Origin: JAIDVZ01 sp964486285
GTDB lineage: Bacteria; Verrucomicrobiota; Verrucomicrobiia; Opitutales; JAIRKQ01
Assembly (NCBI GenBank): GCA_964486285.1
Contig: CAZALH010000001.1
Location: 62,001 to 126,000 of the forward strand
Direction of reading: 5' to 3'
DNA length: 64,000 nt
Shown: in pieces, positions 45,708 through 55,347 of the stretch
Layout: the number at the start of each line of letters is the position of its first letter
Position numbering within the stretch: position 1 is the stretch's first letter
The notes under the pieces: generated by a model
Told to the model about the DNA's origin: nothing
Databases searched by the model: none
What the model saw: the letters and a program-made list of their open reading frames with translations, nothing else
Program-made: the position numbers and the translations under genes

Positions 45708-47686
45708 GAAGATAATATATTTGTTCAAAAATCTCTTGGCATATTTAAAACCGCTATCAACAAATTAACTAATTTTGTCAGAAAAAAAATATCAAATGCC
45801 GATACACAACAACATTTAAAATATGTTGAAAATACTAATATAACATTTAGCGAGTTAACATCTTATAACGCTGTACGTGTAGACAGTATTCCACAACATA
45901 CAAATATCAATACACAACAAGCAGCCAATGAAATGAACAATATTATCGATGAAGCTATTAATTTTGCTGAAAAAAACGATGAATCGAATGGAAATATCGA
46001 CAGTACAATCAGTCGATTAAAAGATCAATTAATAAAAATTATCTCAAAACTTTCATTTGAAGATCAAAAAATAGCTATGCAAACAATAGCTGAACACGTT
46101 AACCAAAAATGCTCTCCTAAGGTTTCATGGACTGCTTACTTGAATCCACTACGTATATTTCAAAATACGAATGCAAATTCAAGTACTTTATTACCTGGTG
46201 CTTTGAGATGTGTATTACATACATTACAAAATATAAATGATAACCCCAATGTTTTGAAAAAACTCAATGATATTAATGATCAAATTCAAGTACTTATTAA
46301 TAACTCCCAAAATAACAATGACTCCGAATCAGCAGGAGATACGGAACTACACCTTAAAAATTTACAAGACATTTTCCAGGATATATTTATGCCACCATAT
46401 CAACCAAACGACGAAGGATCATGTTTTGCATCAGCTATTTTAATGAAAATATGGCATGATGATTTACCGTCATTTATTGAACTGTTATTAGAATCTAAGC
46501 AAGAAAAGCTGCCCTCTTCAGAATCAGAGCCTGATCGACGCATTGTTAATGCAATACGCCAAACTTTTGAAGAAAAATTTGGTACATTAGATATTAAAAT
46601 GAGAGAGTCACTTGAAAAATTTTATAACTCTCTTCCACAAGATAAAAAATTATTATACAGTATGGCTGTATTGGGAGAGGGCAAGAATGGCCCTAGCAAT
46701 AAACTATTCACAACAGTTAAGCCAAAATTAAATCCAAATATTTTACATATACGCCCTTTAGAATCAGCAATTGCTGGTCTGACGTTTATATGGAACTGTG
46801 GATGGATGCCAGTATGCGCTATGCAAGAAATTTGTGCACAAGGAATTGATGTAATTGACAACATTCACCATCAATTATTATGTGATGCCAAAAATGACGA
46901 ATTTAAAAAAGACATTGAATTAATTATAAGGGCAAAAAATCAAATAACAGACGACAAAACAATACGATGGGCGTTAGACAGTCTATACAATATATATTAT
47001 AAACGGACAAAAACTAACGGCCAAAAAATTACTAACGAAGATCGCGAGAAAATATTTAATGAAGTACTAAAATATCTAACAGAAAATAGTCAACCTAATG
47101 TACAAACACTAACAGATATTATATATAAACAATTGGGTGACTGGAGTGAAGGTATATTCGATACACTAAAGCATGCAGCAGAAATAATTGCTAAAGCGCC
47201 ACATTCTTTTGGAGGATATGAAGCTCAGATCATACAAAACATAACAAATAAACGTAAGGCTACAGTAAAAACAATACCACTAAGAAATAACTTAAATAAT
47301 ATTTTCCCAGAAACGACAATACAAAAATTGGCTAATATTTTAGAATACGGCTCACCAGACGATAAATCTAAAAAATTAAAACCTGGACAATTCATTGTTA
47401 GTGACTATGAGTATGCAACCGCAGGACATGCTTTTAATTTCCTTTCAGGGCATTATGACATACAAAATATGAAAGTTAAAGTTAATACACTATTTGTTGT
47501 GTTATATGAAAATTTCACTCAANNNNNNNNNNNNNNNNNNNNNNNNNNNNNNNNNNNNNNNNNNNNNNNNNNNNNNNNNNNNNNNNNNNNNNNNNNNNNN
47601 NNNNNNNNNNNNNNNNNNNNNNTATGAAAGTTAAAGTTAATACACTATTTGTTGTGTTATATGAAAATTTCACTCAATTTAGGTAA
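45705..47686 (+). CDS. Candidate cysteine-protease-like orphan, interrupted by an assembly gap
   Basis: The left part is open to the gap at 47523. Collapsing the gap and its duplicated 55 bp gives a 608-residue protein ending QFR then TAA at 47684. No family is recognised. Two spots resemble a papain-like active site: NDEGSCFASA with Cys240, and ATAGHAFNF with His575 preceding beta-like sequence. The N-terminal 100 residues are Asn/Lys-rich and helical. There is no signal peptide. A cytoplasmic effector is possible but unproven. A start-codon hairpin precedes it. Confidence 0.6.
47523..47622. other. Assembly gap (100 N) with identical 55-bp flanks
   Basis: The 55 bases at 47468-47522 recur exactly at 47623-47677. 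The contig ends overlap, and the 100 N are a placeholder. Confidence 0.92.
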
Positions 47687-47699
47687 TATGATTAATAAC

Positions 47700-48956
47700 T
47701 TACATTGTATCTGGATGCATAAAGAATGCGGAAAAGAAGCCAACTAATGTTAAAATCGGCAGCAATAACATTGCTGCACGAAAAGAATTAATATCGTACA
47801 CTCCATTGTGCATATTAATCAACCACCCGACTATTGGTTGGAATATCCCCCCAACTAACATAACTATCATATTTACCATCGCGATTGCGCTGCCCTTTGC
47901 GAATGCAGGGTTCGCGTGTAAACTACAAACAAAGCACACGACCTCTGGACTGGATATTATGCCACAAATAAACAACAACAGCGCTAAAATAAATGGCGAA
48001 GTTACGGGCAATAAAAATATCACGCCCAAAATAATAGACGACATTAAGCATCCGAAAATCAATAACTTCCTCCGACAACACATCTTATCAGCTATATAAC
48101 CGGCTAACGGACTACCTACCAACCACCCAATGTACATCATCCCTACGACACACGCAGCATCCGACTTTGATACGTTAGCAATCAAGCGAACATACTGCAC
48201 TCCCCATAAATCTCCAAATACTACAAACGGAGTGTACAATGAACAAGCAACAAATCCAATAATCCATGTTTGTTTATTTTTACATACCGTTATTAATCCA
48301 GTTATCAAATGCTTCGCAGAGAAATCTTCATTGTGTGATTCTAGTTTTTTTTGTTCCCAAACAGGCGTTTTTGGTACAAACATCACAAGAATTAACGAAA
48401 CAATTACACCAGCTAAAGCGATATATATCCAAGTTGCTTGCCAACCTACAATATCGGTTAAATTAGCAAGTGGCATTTGCCCAATTAATGCTCCTAGTAT
48501 TCCTAGCGACGTGGTTAATCCTGATATTAGTGCTAATTTTTCTGGATGAAACCATACCGCAGCTAAGTACATAACGCCAATAAATCCAAACCCTGACCCA
48601 AATCCCATAAAAAATCTGCCGGTCGCTAATGTACTCAACTTAACTGATGGCAAAATAATACATAAACAACCTAACACTACCATTAAGGATGCTGGAATTA
48701 GTACACGCCGACCACCAAATTTATCTAATAATACTCCAGCTAATAACTGTACAGGTGCATAAATAAAATAATATGCTCCCAATGCTCCTGCCAACGCAGC
48801 AGGAGTTGCTTGAAATACTTGCTCTAATTCCTGCTCCATTACACTAGGCGCAACACGTACCAAATACTCATACAAATAAAAAATAACCGCTGCTATCCAA
48901 ACTAACCACGCCACTATTGTATACTGATCCTTCCGTGCATCACTCTTCATTCGCAT
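47700..48956 (-). CDS. Major facilitator superfamily transporter
   Basis: 418 residues with about twelve transmembrane helices in two halves. The start WLVWIAAVIFYLYEYLVRVAPSVM and the loop 2-3 motif LLDKFGGRRVLIPASL are typical of an MFS group common in intracellular bacteria, and the second-half copy reads YIADKMCCRRKLLIFG. The substrate is not evident; candidates for such groups include sugar phosphates or other host metabolites, which is inference. It sits on the minus strand just after the orphan at 45705 and faces it. Confidence 0.88.
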   Translation of the reverse strand: MRMKSDARKDQYTIVAWLVWIAAVIFYLYEYLVRVAPSVMEQELEQVFQATPAALAGALGAYYFIYAPVQLLAGVLLDKFGGRRVLIPASLMVVLGCLCIILPSVKLSTLATGRFFMGFGSGFGFIGVMYLAAVWFHPEKLALISGLTTSLGILGALIGQMPLANLTDIVGWQATWIYIALAGVIVSLILVMFVPKTPVWEQKKLESHNEDFSAKHLITGLITVCKNKQTWIIGFVACSLYTPFVVFGDLWGVQYVRLIANVSKSDAACVVGMMYIGWLVGSPLAGYIADKMCCRRKLLIFGCLMSSIILGVIFLLPVTSPFILALLLFICGIISSPEVVCFVCSLHANPAFAKGSAIAMVNMIVMLVGGIFQPIVGWLINMHNGVYDINSFRAAMLLLPILTLVGFFSAFFMHPDTM

Positions 48957-49069
48957 GATAATCCTAAAAATAAAACTATACTAAAATGCAATGACATAAT
49001 TATCTTAATATCATTGAATTTTTTTATTTTTTTTATTCAATTGCCAAAAAAGAAAATTTTCACAAGAAT

Positions 49070-50464
49070 ATGTCCACAAAAAACATAGATAGAATTTATA
49101 ATTTAGCAGAACCACTTCTTGTACAATCACCACAAGCTGACAATGACAACATTACATACGAAGAACCCGAAACTGTACTGTTTCAAAAACATACTTTAAT
49201 GGTCGCAGATAGTATTATAGAAAATCAACTTAATATTCCATCACCAAAACTATTAAGGCAGTGTTTACACGATAAAAAAGCATACATTTACCAAAATGAA
49301 AATAAAGATTCTTTATCAGGGGCATATGGGAATGCTAGTTTCTGCCATACACAAGATAAACACTGTGCAGACCATAACTTGGTAATAAAAGAACCATGTT
49401 TCAATAACTTAGACAAGGTAAAAACTATTGGCCATGAAAAAGATATAAACCAAACTATTTCACAATATATTTACAAATTATTTAAAAACCCCAACGCTGA
49501 TGTTTTTTTAAAAACTGGCGCTGCCTTCGTAACACAATATCTTGGATATCAAGAAATAGCAACAAAAACCAACAATGAACAAATTATTCAGGAATGCCCT
49601 AATACCTATCGATTATTTTTTGAAGAAGCACCTGGTGAAAATTTATGTAATAGAACATTTTTATCATTTGATATTGCACTTGAATATAAACTAACTCCTC
49701 ATCAAAAAAAAGAAAAATTCTTACATGAAAATTTAAGAATCACTGCACAATTATGTTCCGCATTATCACTTATACATGAAGCTGGCATTATTCACAGAGA
49801 CTTAAAATTAACAAATATAGTGTATGATGACTTAGACCAAAACACTAAACTTATCGATTTTGGGATAAGTAAGGACGACAATGAAGCATATACACCGCAA
49901 TATTTATATGTTTGTGCATATTCATCAGCATTGGAGGAATACAAAATAGTAAAAAACATAACCGCGGCGAATGAAGATAAGGTAAAACAAGATATGTATA
50001 ACATTATATCCTCTGCAACAGATGTGTACAGTTTTGGGCTGATGCTTATGGGAATATTTTTTAGGAATGTAGGATATGAATATTTTTATAAACTATTTTC
50101 TTATCAACATTTAGATTATAATAATAACATACAAATACGCGAAATCTTTTATAAACATTTACAACAAATCACACTAAAACTTAATAATTATGTCCCTCCA
50201 GTATTACAATATTCTCATGAAGAATTGAATTTTATTACTCAACTTATTCAAATATGTATTGACCCTAATCCTACTATGCGACCGTCTGCCGCACAAGTAG
50301 GTGCATTATGTGAGTTGTTTTACACTGGGATCACAGATTTCAAATCTGCATTACAACAAGCGCAAGAATTACGTCCTAAAAAACCAATCCCTGAAAAAAT
50401 TTTAGAAATTTACAAGAAATATGATATTATACCCGATGCCCAATCAACATCATCTCACGAATGA
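49070..50464 (+). CDS. Eukaryotic-like Ser/Thr protein kinase
   Basis: 464 residues. Kinase C-lobe motifs are clear: catalytic loop IIHRDLKLTNIVYDD (near residue 241), DFG in KLIDFGISKD (about 262), TDVYSFGLMLMGIFF (subdomain IX), and the Arg of subdomain XI in NPTMRPSAAQV. The N-lobe is unusual: neither a clear glycine-rich loop nor an obvious VAIK lysine is seen, so ATP handling may differ. The first roughly 130 residues are unrecognised and polar. No membrane helix or PASTA domain, so it is not a classic bacterial membrane kinase, and a host-directed role is possible. Confidence 0.82.
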   Translation: MSTKNIDRIYNLAEPLLVQSPQADNDNITYEEPETVLFQKHTLMVADSIIENQLNIPSPKLLRQCLHDKKAYIYQNENKDSLSGAYGNASFCHTQDKHCADHNLVIKEPCFNNLDKVKTIGHEKDINQTISQYIYKLFKNPNADVFLKTGAAFVTQYLGYQEIATKTNNEQIIQECPNTYRLFFEEAPGENLCNRTFLSFDIALEYKLTPHQKKEKFLHENLRITAQLCSALSLIHEAGIIHRDLKLTNIVYDDLDQNTKLIDFGISKDDNEAYTPQYLYVCAYSSALEEYKIVKNITAANEDKVKQDMYNIISSATDVYSFGLMLMGIFFRNVGYEYFYKLFSYQHLDYNNNIQIREIFYKHLQQITLKLNNYVPPVLQYSHEELNFITQLIQICIDPNPTMRPSAAQVGALCELFYTGITDFKSALQQAQELRPKKPIPEKILEIYKKYDIIPDAQSTSSHE

Positions 50465-50518
50465 TAAATTTTGCAATACGCTTGACAAAGCATATTTTCT
50501 CACTTGTGTGGGTGGTAG

Positions 50519-50595
<77 letters not shown>

Positions 50596-50804
50596 CATTA
50601 TTGTGTAAAAATAATTTTCAACGATCTTAAGATAAGAAAAGTTTCTTTTTTGAGAAAAACATTGCCATAAGGATTGGCTCAAACGCAACACTTAAGATAA
50701 ATTAAATGACGCTCGTTTTTTAGCTATATTTTACATGGTGTATATTTTCAACCCACAATATCTTTTCTAAAGTGAAAGTTCCTGGTTTTAAAAATTATAC
50801 TTAT

Positions 50805-50834
50805 CAAAAAAGGGCCTCACACTTTTAGGGCCCT
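50805..50834 (-). terminator. Intrinsic terminator of the Rpn-like gene
   Basis: On the minus strand, AGGGCC and GGCCCT form a stem (50829-50834 with 50811-50816) around a 12-base loop, followed by six T. A T run on the other side also allows use from the plus strand. Confidence 0.8.
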
Positions 50835-50868
50835 CCATTAATTTTTTTTTTACATCAGGATATTATAC

Positions 50869-52413
50869 TTAATTTGCATAATGTGCAGCTTCTACCCATG
50901 TATCATTATTAACTTCAGATTGCATTTGCTGTGATCCTGCAGCTTGCAAAGCTTCAATTTCTTTTTCTAAATTAGAAATAAACACAATATCACTTTCATT
51001 TTCTATACTTGCACTTCTTGCACTTAATTCACGAATCGCAAAAGCTTTAAGCTCTAAACTCGTTATTTTCTTAATAAGTGCTTCTTTTTGTTTATTCGCA
51101 GCCTCGCTATATTCCATTAAATTAATTATGCTATCTATAGTACCTCTTATCTCACCTTCAGCTATACCTGCTTCNNNNNNNNNNNNNNNNNNNNNNNNNN
51201 NNNNNNNNNNNNNNNNNNNNNNNNNNNNNNNNNNNNNNNNNNNNNNNNNNNNNNNNNNNNNNNNNNNNNNNNNNCTATCTATAGTACCTCTTATCTCACC
51301 TTCAGCTATACCTGCTTCTATACCTGCTTTTATACCTGCTTCATATACTCCACTAGATTCTTTTAATACTTCAAACATATCATCTCTGTATACATTATGC
51401 ATATCTCTTATATCCATACATTTAAACTCCTCTTTTATTTCTTGATCCTGTATATACTTATTAAATTCCTCTTCCGAGAACCACCCTAATAGCGACAATG
51501 CTATATTCCTCCGCATCATCCTCTTAATCGCACCTTCAAATTCTTGTTGGTTTTCTACTGCCTCATTGCTCGCTTTACCTTGCTCTTGTCGCATCTTCTT
51601 TAATAAGTCTTCTTCAAAAGAACGCCACCTGTTTACTATTTTCTCTACTGCCCTACCTATTGTTTCACTTTTATTTGTATTTGAAATAGTACCACTTTGA
51701 CTCCCTAAACGAAACAAAATGTACATTTGATTAGTATCTTGCCCATTAGCTGCATCTATCTTAAAAGTTTTCTCTTTTTTGAAAAGTTTAACTGGTTGTT
51801 CCTTATCCGCAATAGGATCCTTATTCAAGACAGAAACACTAAGTAAATCTGTTTCCACTCTATGTCTGTTACTAGATTTAAATGCACTGATATATTCTTT
51901 TTGTCGACTTGTAATACTTGCAATGTTACCACTATTCTGCATTTCAAAATGTAGAACAAAACTATGGTTGCTGTCCATTGTGAACTTACGCAGTATATCG
52001 GGAGTTAATTTCCCTTTATTGCCCTGTTTATTATTTTCAGTAGAGGAAGTAACTTTATTTTCTAGTTCTTCAATCTGAACTGCACCACAATTAATCCGCT
52101 CCTTGTAATCTCCACATAATATACAACAGTCACGCTTATCGAGAGGCTTGGTATCAGAAATAATCTCTAGATCTTGTGCAAACCTTATACCATATTTACA
52201 ATTATCTCGTGTATAAATATACTTAAACGACCCATCCAAATTTGGACAGTTAAAATGTTCATTGGAATTAATTTTTCTATTCCGTTCTTCCAAAACTTTG
52301 TGTAAAGCATCAGACTTGCTAGATATTTCCTCAGCGTCTTTACTGAGAATTTCGTACTGCTTACTACCTATGGAAACAATGGTTGTTGGTGAAGTGGCAT
52401 TTCTATTTTGCAT
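50869..52413 (-). CDS. Rpn/PD-(D/E)XK-type nuclease-like protein, interrupted by an assembly gap
   Basis: About 466 residues if the 100-N gap at 51175 and its 44-bp duplicate are collapsed; the frame is kept either way. The core SFVLHFEMQNSGNIASITSRQKEYISAF resembles the E-x-Q active-site strand of Rpn recombination-promoting nucleases and related PD-(D/E)XK proteins. A C-terminal series EAGIKAGIEAGIAEG is the short Ala/Gly/Glu repeat typical of the family. An N-terminal block with Cys pairs (CCILCGDY) is unusual. It is not a transposase with inverted repeats. A good terminator follows. Confidence 0.65.
   Translation of the reverse strand: MQNRNATSPTTIVSIGSKQYEILSKDAEEISSKSDALHKVLEERNRKINSNEHFNCPNLDGSFKYIYTRDNCKYGIRFAQDLEIISDTKPLDKRDCCILCGDYKERINCGAVQIEELENKVTSSTENNKQGNKGKLTPDILRKFTMDSNHSFVLHFEMQNSGNIASITSRQKEYISAFKSSNRHRVETDLLSVSVLNKDPIADKEQPVKLFKKEKTFKIDAANGQDTNQMYILFRLGSQSGTISNTNKSETIGRAVEKIVNRWRSFEEDLLKKMRQEQGKASNEAVENQQEFEGAIKRMMRRNIALSLLGWFSEEEFNKYIQDQEIKEEFKCMDIRDMHNVYRDDMFEVLKESSGVYEAGIKAGIEAGIAEGEIRGTIDXXXXXXXXXXXXXXXXXXXXXXXXXXXXXXXXXXEAGIAEGEIRGTIDSIINLMEYSEAANKQKEALIKKITSLELKAFAIRELSARSASIENESDIVFISNLEKEIEALQAAGSQQMQSEVNNDTWVEAAHYAN
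51175..51274. other. Assembly gap (100 N) with identical 44-bp flanks
   Basis: The 44 bases at 51131-51174 recur at 51275-51318. This is the repeat-rich GIAEG-coding part of the gene, so a collapsed tandem repeat is also possible. The 100 N length is a placeholder. Confidence 0.9.
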
Positions 52414-52617
52414 AAAATTAGGGTAAGAATTTAAACAAACATTATTTCAAATACTATTTGGTCAATGTCAAGACTATTTCAGTCAACTTTTGTTGAGTCT
52501 ACAAAATTAAGTTTCCTTTACAAGGAACACTAAATATCAAAAAATAATATACTAAAATATTTTCCTGTCTCCAAAAGAGAAATTGTAGTAACTAAAACTA
52601 TGTGCAGCAGAAGAAAT

Positions 52618-52692
52618 TGGTAGGCCGACAGGGACTCGAACCCTGAACCAATGGCTTAAAAGGCCACTGCTCTACCATTGAGCTACCGACCC
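52618..52692 (-). tRNA. tRNA-Lys (anticodon UUU)
   Basis: Acceptor GGGTCGG pairs with TCGGCCT (three wobble pairs). The anticodon stem GTGGC/GCCAT holds loop CTTTTAA, giving UUU. The D- and T-arms are regular (GCTC...GAGC; CAGGG TTCGAGT CCCTG) and CCA is encoded. Confidence 0.96.
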
Positions 52693-52807
52693 ACACGTTG
52701 TTACATTAGTAGCACCATTTACTATGTCAATTACTTTCAGAAAAAATTTTAAATGAACATATCATTAATTGACATTTGCATCAAAATAACACTTCATAAA
52801 TAACACC

Positions 52808-54526
52808 ATGTCGATTAAAGGAAAATTTGTAAGTCGAGCCCAAGGAAGAGTTAATAGTCTACGTAAATATGCCAATCATGATCTTAAGTCTGCAACAAAA
52901 TTACTACTGTGGTCATTAAAAGAGTGTTTTAGAATTATTGTTTTTTCAATATTTGATATAGTTTTATCACTCAAAGATAAAATTTGTAATAAAGGTACAA
53001 ATGTGACCAATAAACCAATTAACATAGCAATAAAAGTCAGTGGCGGCTTAGGTGATATACTGATATACAGTACAGTAATTAAAGAATTGTATAAGCAATT
53101 AGGTTGCAAATGCTACATTGATATTACATCGGACAATGATCATAAACCTAACAAAAAAATACTATTACAGTTCATATTTTCAGCATATAAATTTATCAGA
53201 ATCTTAGCGGCATTACCAATTACTAAAAAAATGATCAAGTATGATGCCATTTTCACAATCAACCGATTTATTCAATGCGAATATTGTGATGAAATTACTT
53301 TGCAAACAAAAGCCCCAAAACTACTAGTTTTTTGTAAAAAAATTCAAAAATTTTTTGAACAGCATATAAACATGTACTACGATGCATTCTACTGTCATAC
53401 TTTAATACAATATTTTTCTGAACTAATGGATATCAAGCGCTTTGAGCAACCTGGTGTATGCGGAGGTTTAAATATAAATAAATTTACAAAAACATTTGTT
53501 CATTTAGAAGATAATTTTTATGATAAAATTGAAAATGTTAAGCTACATAACACAAACTATATAACTTTACAACGTGGAATAGATTTTATCAACCATAGAA
53601 AAGATTCAACAAAAACTTGGCCAAAGAAACACTATGAAACATTCATTGAAAAATTTCGCAAAAAATTTCCAGATATAAAAATTGTTCAACTAGGAATTAA
53701 TAGTACTCCATTACAAGGTGTAGATTTAAATCTTGCTGAAAAAACTACTATAGGAGAAGCAGCTGTTATTTTAAAACACTCATTATTTCATCTTGATGGA
53801 GAATGTGGTCTAGTGCATCTAAAAAGAGCATTAAACGGCAAATCAATTGTATTATTTGGACCAACTTCTAAAAAAGTTTTTAGTTATGATGAAAATATTA
53901 ACATTAAGGGCGACGGCTGTCACGGTTGGTGCGAATGGATAACTCTTGATTGGGCTGAACATTGCTTACGTGGGTTTAAAGAAGCACCATGTATGTCCTC
54001 TATTTCTCCTGATACAGTTTTAGCAGCAGCAGAAGAATTATTGAATAATAAACATGAATATACTTATCGCAGCATTCCAAATAATATTACGGACAATGAC
54101 ATTGTAAAATTTATAACATCTAAATGTGAAGATAAAAGTAGTGTTATCGTGGACATTTTTAATAAAAACAATTTGGAATTAGCAAAACAATTAAGTAACT
54201 ACTTCAATGATATAACAATATTCCGTCAGGACTATGAATATAATTCCTTTGAACTCGCTAAACAGTACAACATAAAGGCAGAGTACGGCTGCTTGTATAA
54301 TATATGTATGCCTGATGATTCATGTGATGTTGTAGTATGGCAACAAGCAAGCGATAATTATCCAGGTCATATTTATTACGTTATTAAAGAGCTTTTTCGC
54401 ATTCTTAAGCCACAAGGGTATTTATTGATCTCCGGTGTAAATATTGAGAATGAAATAGCCGAACAATTCGGACTTTTACCAAGCAAATCACCCGTACAAA
54501 TACTGACAAAGTCACTGATAAAGTAG
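52808..54526 (+). CDS. GT9-like glycosyltransferase fused to a methyltransferase-like domain
   Basis: 572 residues. Residues about 75-420 resemble a heptosyltransferase (GT9): IAIKVSGGLGDILIYSTVIKEL at the start, then HSLFHLDGECGLVHLKRALNGKSIVLFGPTS near the donor site. Residues about 430-572 look like a class I methyltransferase fold tail (PDDSCDVVVWQQ, then VIKELFRILKPQGYLLISG). Such a fusion could add and modify a sugar on LPS or another glycan. The N-terminal 70 residues are basic and hydrophobic. It stands between tRNA-Lys and tRNA-Glu. Confidence 0.75.
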   Translation: MSIKGKFVSRAQGRVNSLRKYANHDLKSATKLLLWSLKECFRIIVFSIFDIVLSLKDKICNKGTNVTNKPINIAIKVSGGLGDILIYSTVIKELYKQLGCKCYIDITSDNDHKPNKKILLQFIFSAYKFIRILAALPITKKMIKYDAIFTINRFIQCEYCDEITLQTKAPKLLVFCKKIQKFFEQHINMYYDAFYCHTLIQYFSELMDIKRFEQPGVCGGLNINKFTKTFVHLEDNFYDKIENVKLHNTNYITLQRGIDFINHRKDSTKTWPKKHYETFIEKFRKKFPDIKIVQLGINSTPLQGVDLNLAEKTTIGEAAVILKHSLFHLDGECGLVHLKRALNGKSIVLFGPTSKKVFSYDENINIKGDGCHGWCEWITLDWAEHCLRGFKEAPCMSSISPDTVLAAAEELLNNKHEYTYRSIPNNITDNDIVKFITSKCEDKSSVIVDIFNKNNLELAKQLSNYFNDITIFRQDYEYNSFELAKQYNIKAEYGCLYNICMPDDSCDVVVWQQASDNYPGHIYYVIKELFRILKPQGYLLISGVNIENEIAEQFGLLPSKSPVQILTKSLIK

Positions 54527-54574
54527 TATTTTATATTGACAAAATTTCAAATTCAAAGAGAAATCAATTAAATT

Positions 54575-54649
54575 GCCCTTATCGTCTAGCGGCTAGGACA
54601 TCGGATTCTCATTCCGGTAACCGGGGTTCGATTCCCCGTAAGGGTGCCA
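54575..54649 (+). tRNA. tRNA-Glu (anticodon CUC)
   Basis: Acceptor GCCCTTA pairs with TAAGGGT. The anticodon stem TCGGA/TCCGG holds loop TTCTCAT, giving CUC (GAG codons). T-loop TTCGATT, discriminator G, CCA encoded. The UUC isoacceptor for GAA is not in this window. Confidence 0.95.
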
Positions 54650-55192
54650 ACGCGTAGTGCTTTTATTTTAGCAACAAAAGTGGTAACGGTTGTCAATACT
54701 TCAAATTATGCAAAACTCTAATACTGCCTTATAAATTCTTAGAACAATGATGATGAAAATATCATTACTTTAATGGCTTGACTAATTACTATTCTAAATA
54801 AAATAGATTGCGAAAGATAGAATCATTCTTAATATCTTTGCTGTATAGTAAATATCCGTATTCCCAAACCATATGTATATTACGCATTAAATCTCTTGAG
54901 ATTGAAAATGTAATTATAAAAACCTGTCTAAACGTACATACTTTTTTAAAAGAAAATGTATAACAAATCATGACATGCTACTGTTCACCTCTTATGCAGC
55001 ATAATTGCAACCTGCATAATTTAAAGATGACAGGCCATCATTTTAGTAAACACATTAATAAATATTATATAATACCAGCAATGGCACTTGCACAAAAAAC
55101 AATCAATAACTATATCAGGAACGCTTGAAACTTAATAAAAAACGCAGTAAAATAAAAAACATTTTTATTTCTCTGAATGATATATATCAAAC
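54650..55192. other. 543-bp spacer between tRNA-Glu and tRNA-Gly, no gene seen
   Basis: An AT-rich stretch with only short open frames, the longest a 60-codon minus-strand frame at 54789-54971 that matches nothing recognisable. No integrase remnant, direct repeat of a tRNA end, or stable RNA fold was found by eye. Confidence 0.5.
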
Positions 55193-55266
55193 TGGTGCGG
55201 GTAGGCGGAATCGAACCGTCGATCCCTGCTTGGGAAGCAGATGTTTTACCTCTAAACTATACCCGC
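55193..55266 (-). tRNA. tRNA-Gly (anticodon CCC)
   Basis: Acceptor GCGGGTA pairs perfectly with TACCCGC. The anticodon stem TCTGC/GCAGG holds loop TTCCCAA, giving CCC. T-loop TTCGATT; CCA encoded. It reads GGG codons, which should be rare in such DNA. Confidence 0.95.
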
Positions 55267-55347
55267 TAAAGTATTAATTGATCGCTCGCAATATTTCGAA
55301 ATAGTATTAACGTCAAGCTTTTTTATAAGTTACTTAACTGAAAAAAT

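Noticed and set aside
48130..48549. 139-codon open frame opposite the MFS transporter
   Set aside because: Antisense shadow of a membrane protein gene, with no independent support.
50869..52413. Insertion sequence
   Set aside because: The Rpn-like gene has no terminal inverted repeats or target duplications that I could see.
54789..54971. 60-codon minus-strand frame between two tRNAs
   Set aside because: No ribosome site and no family likeness; length is near chance in AT-rich DNA.
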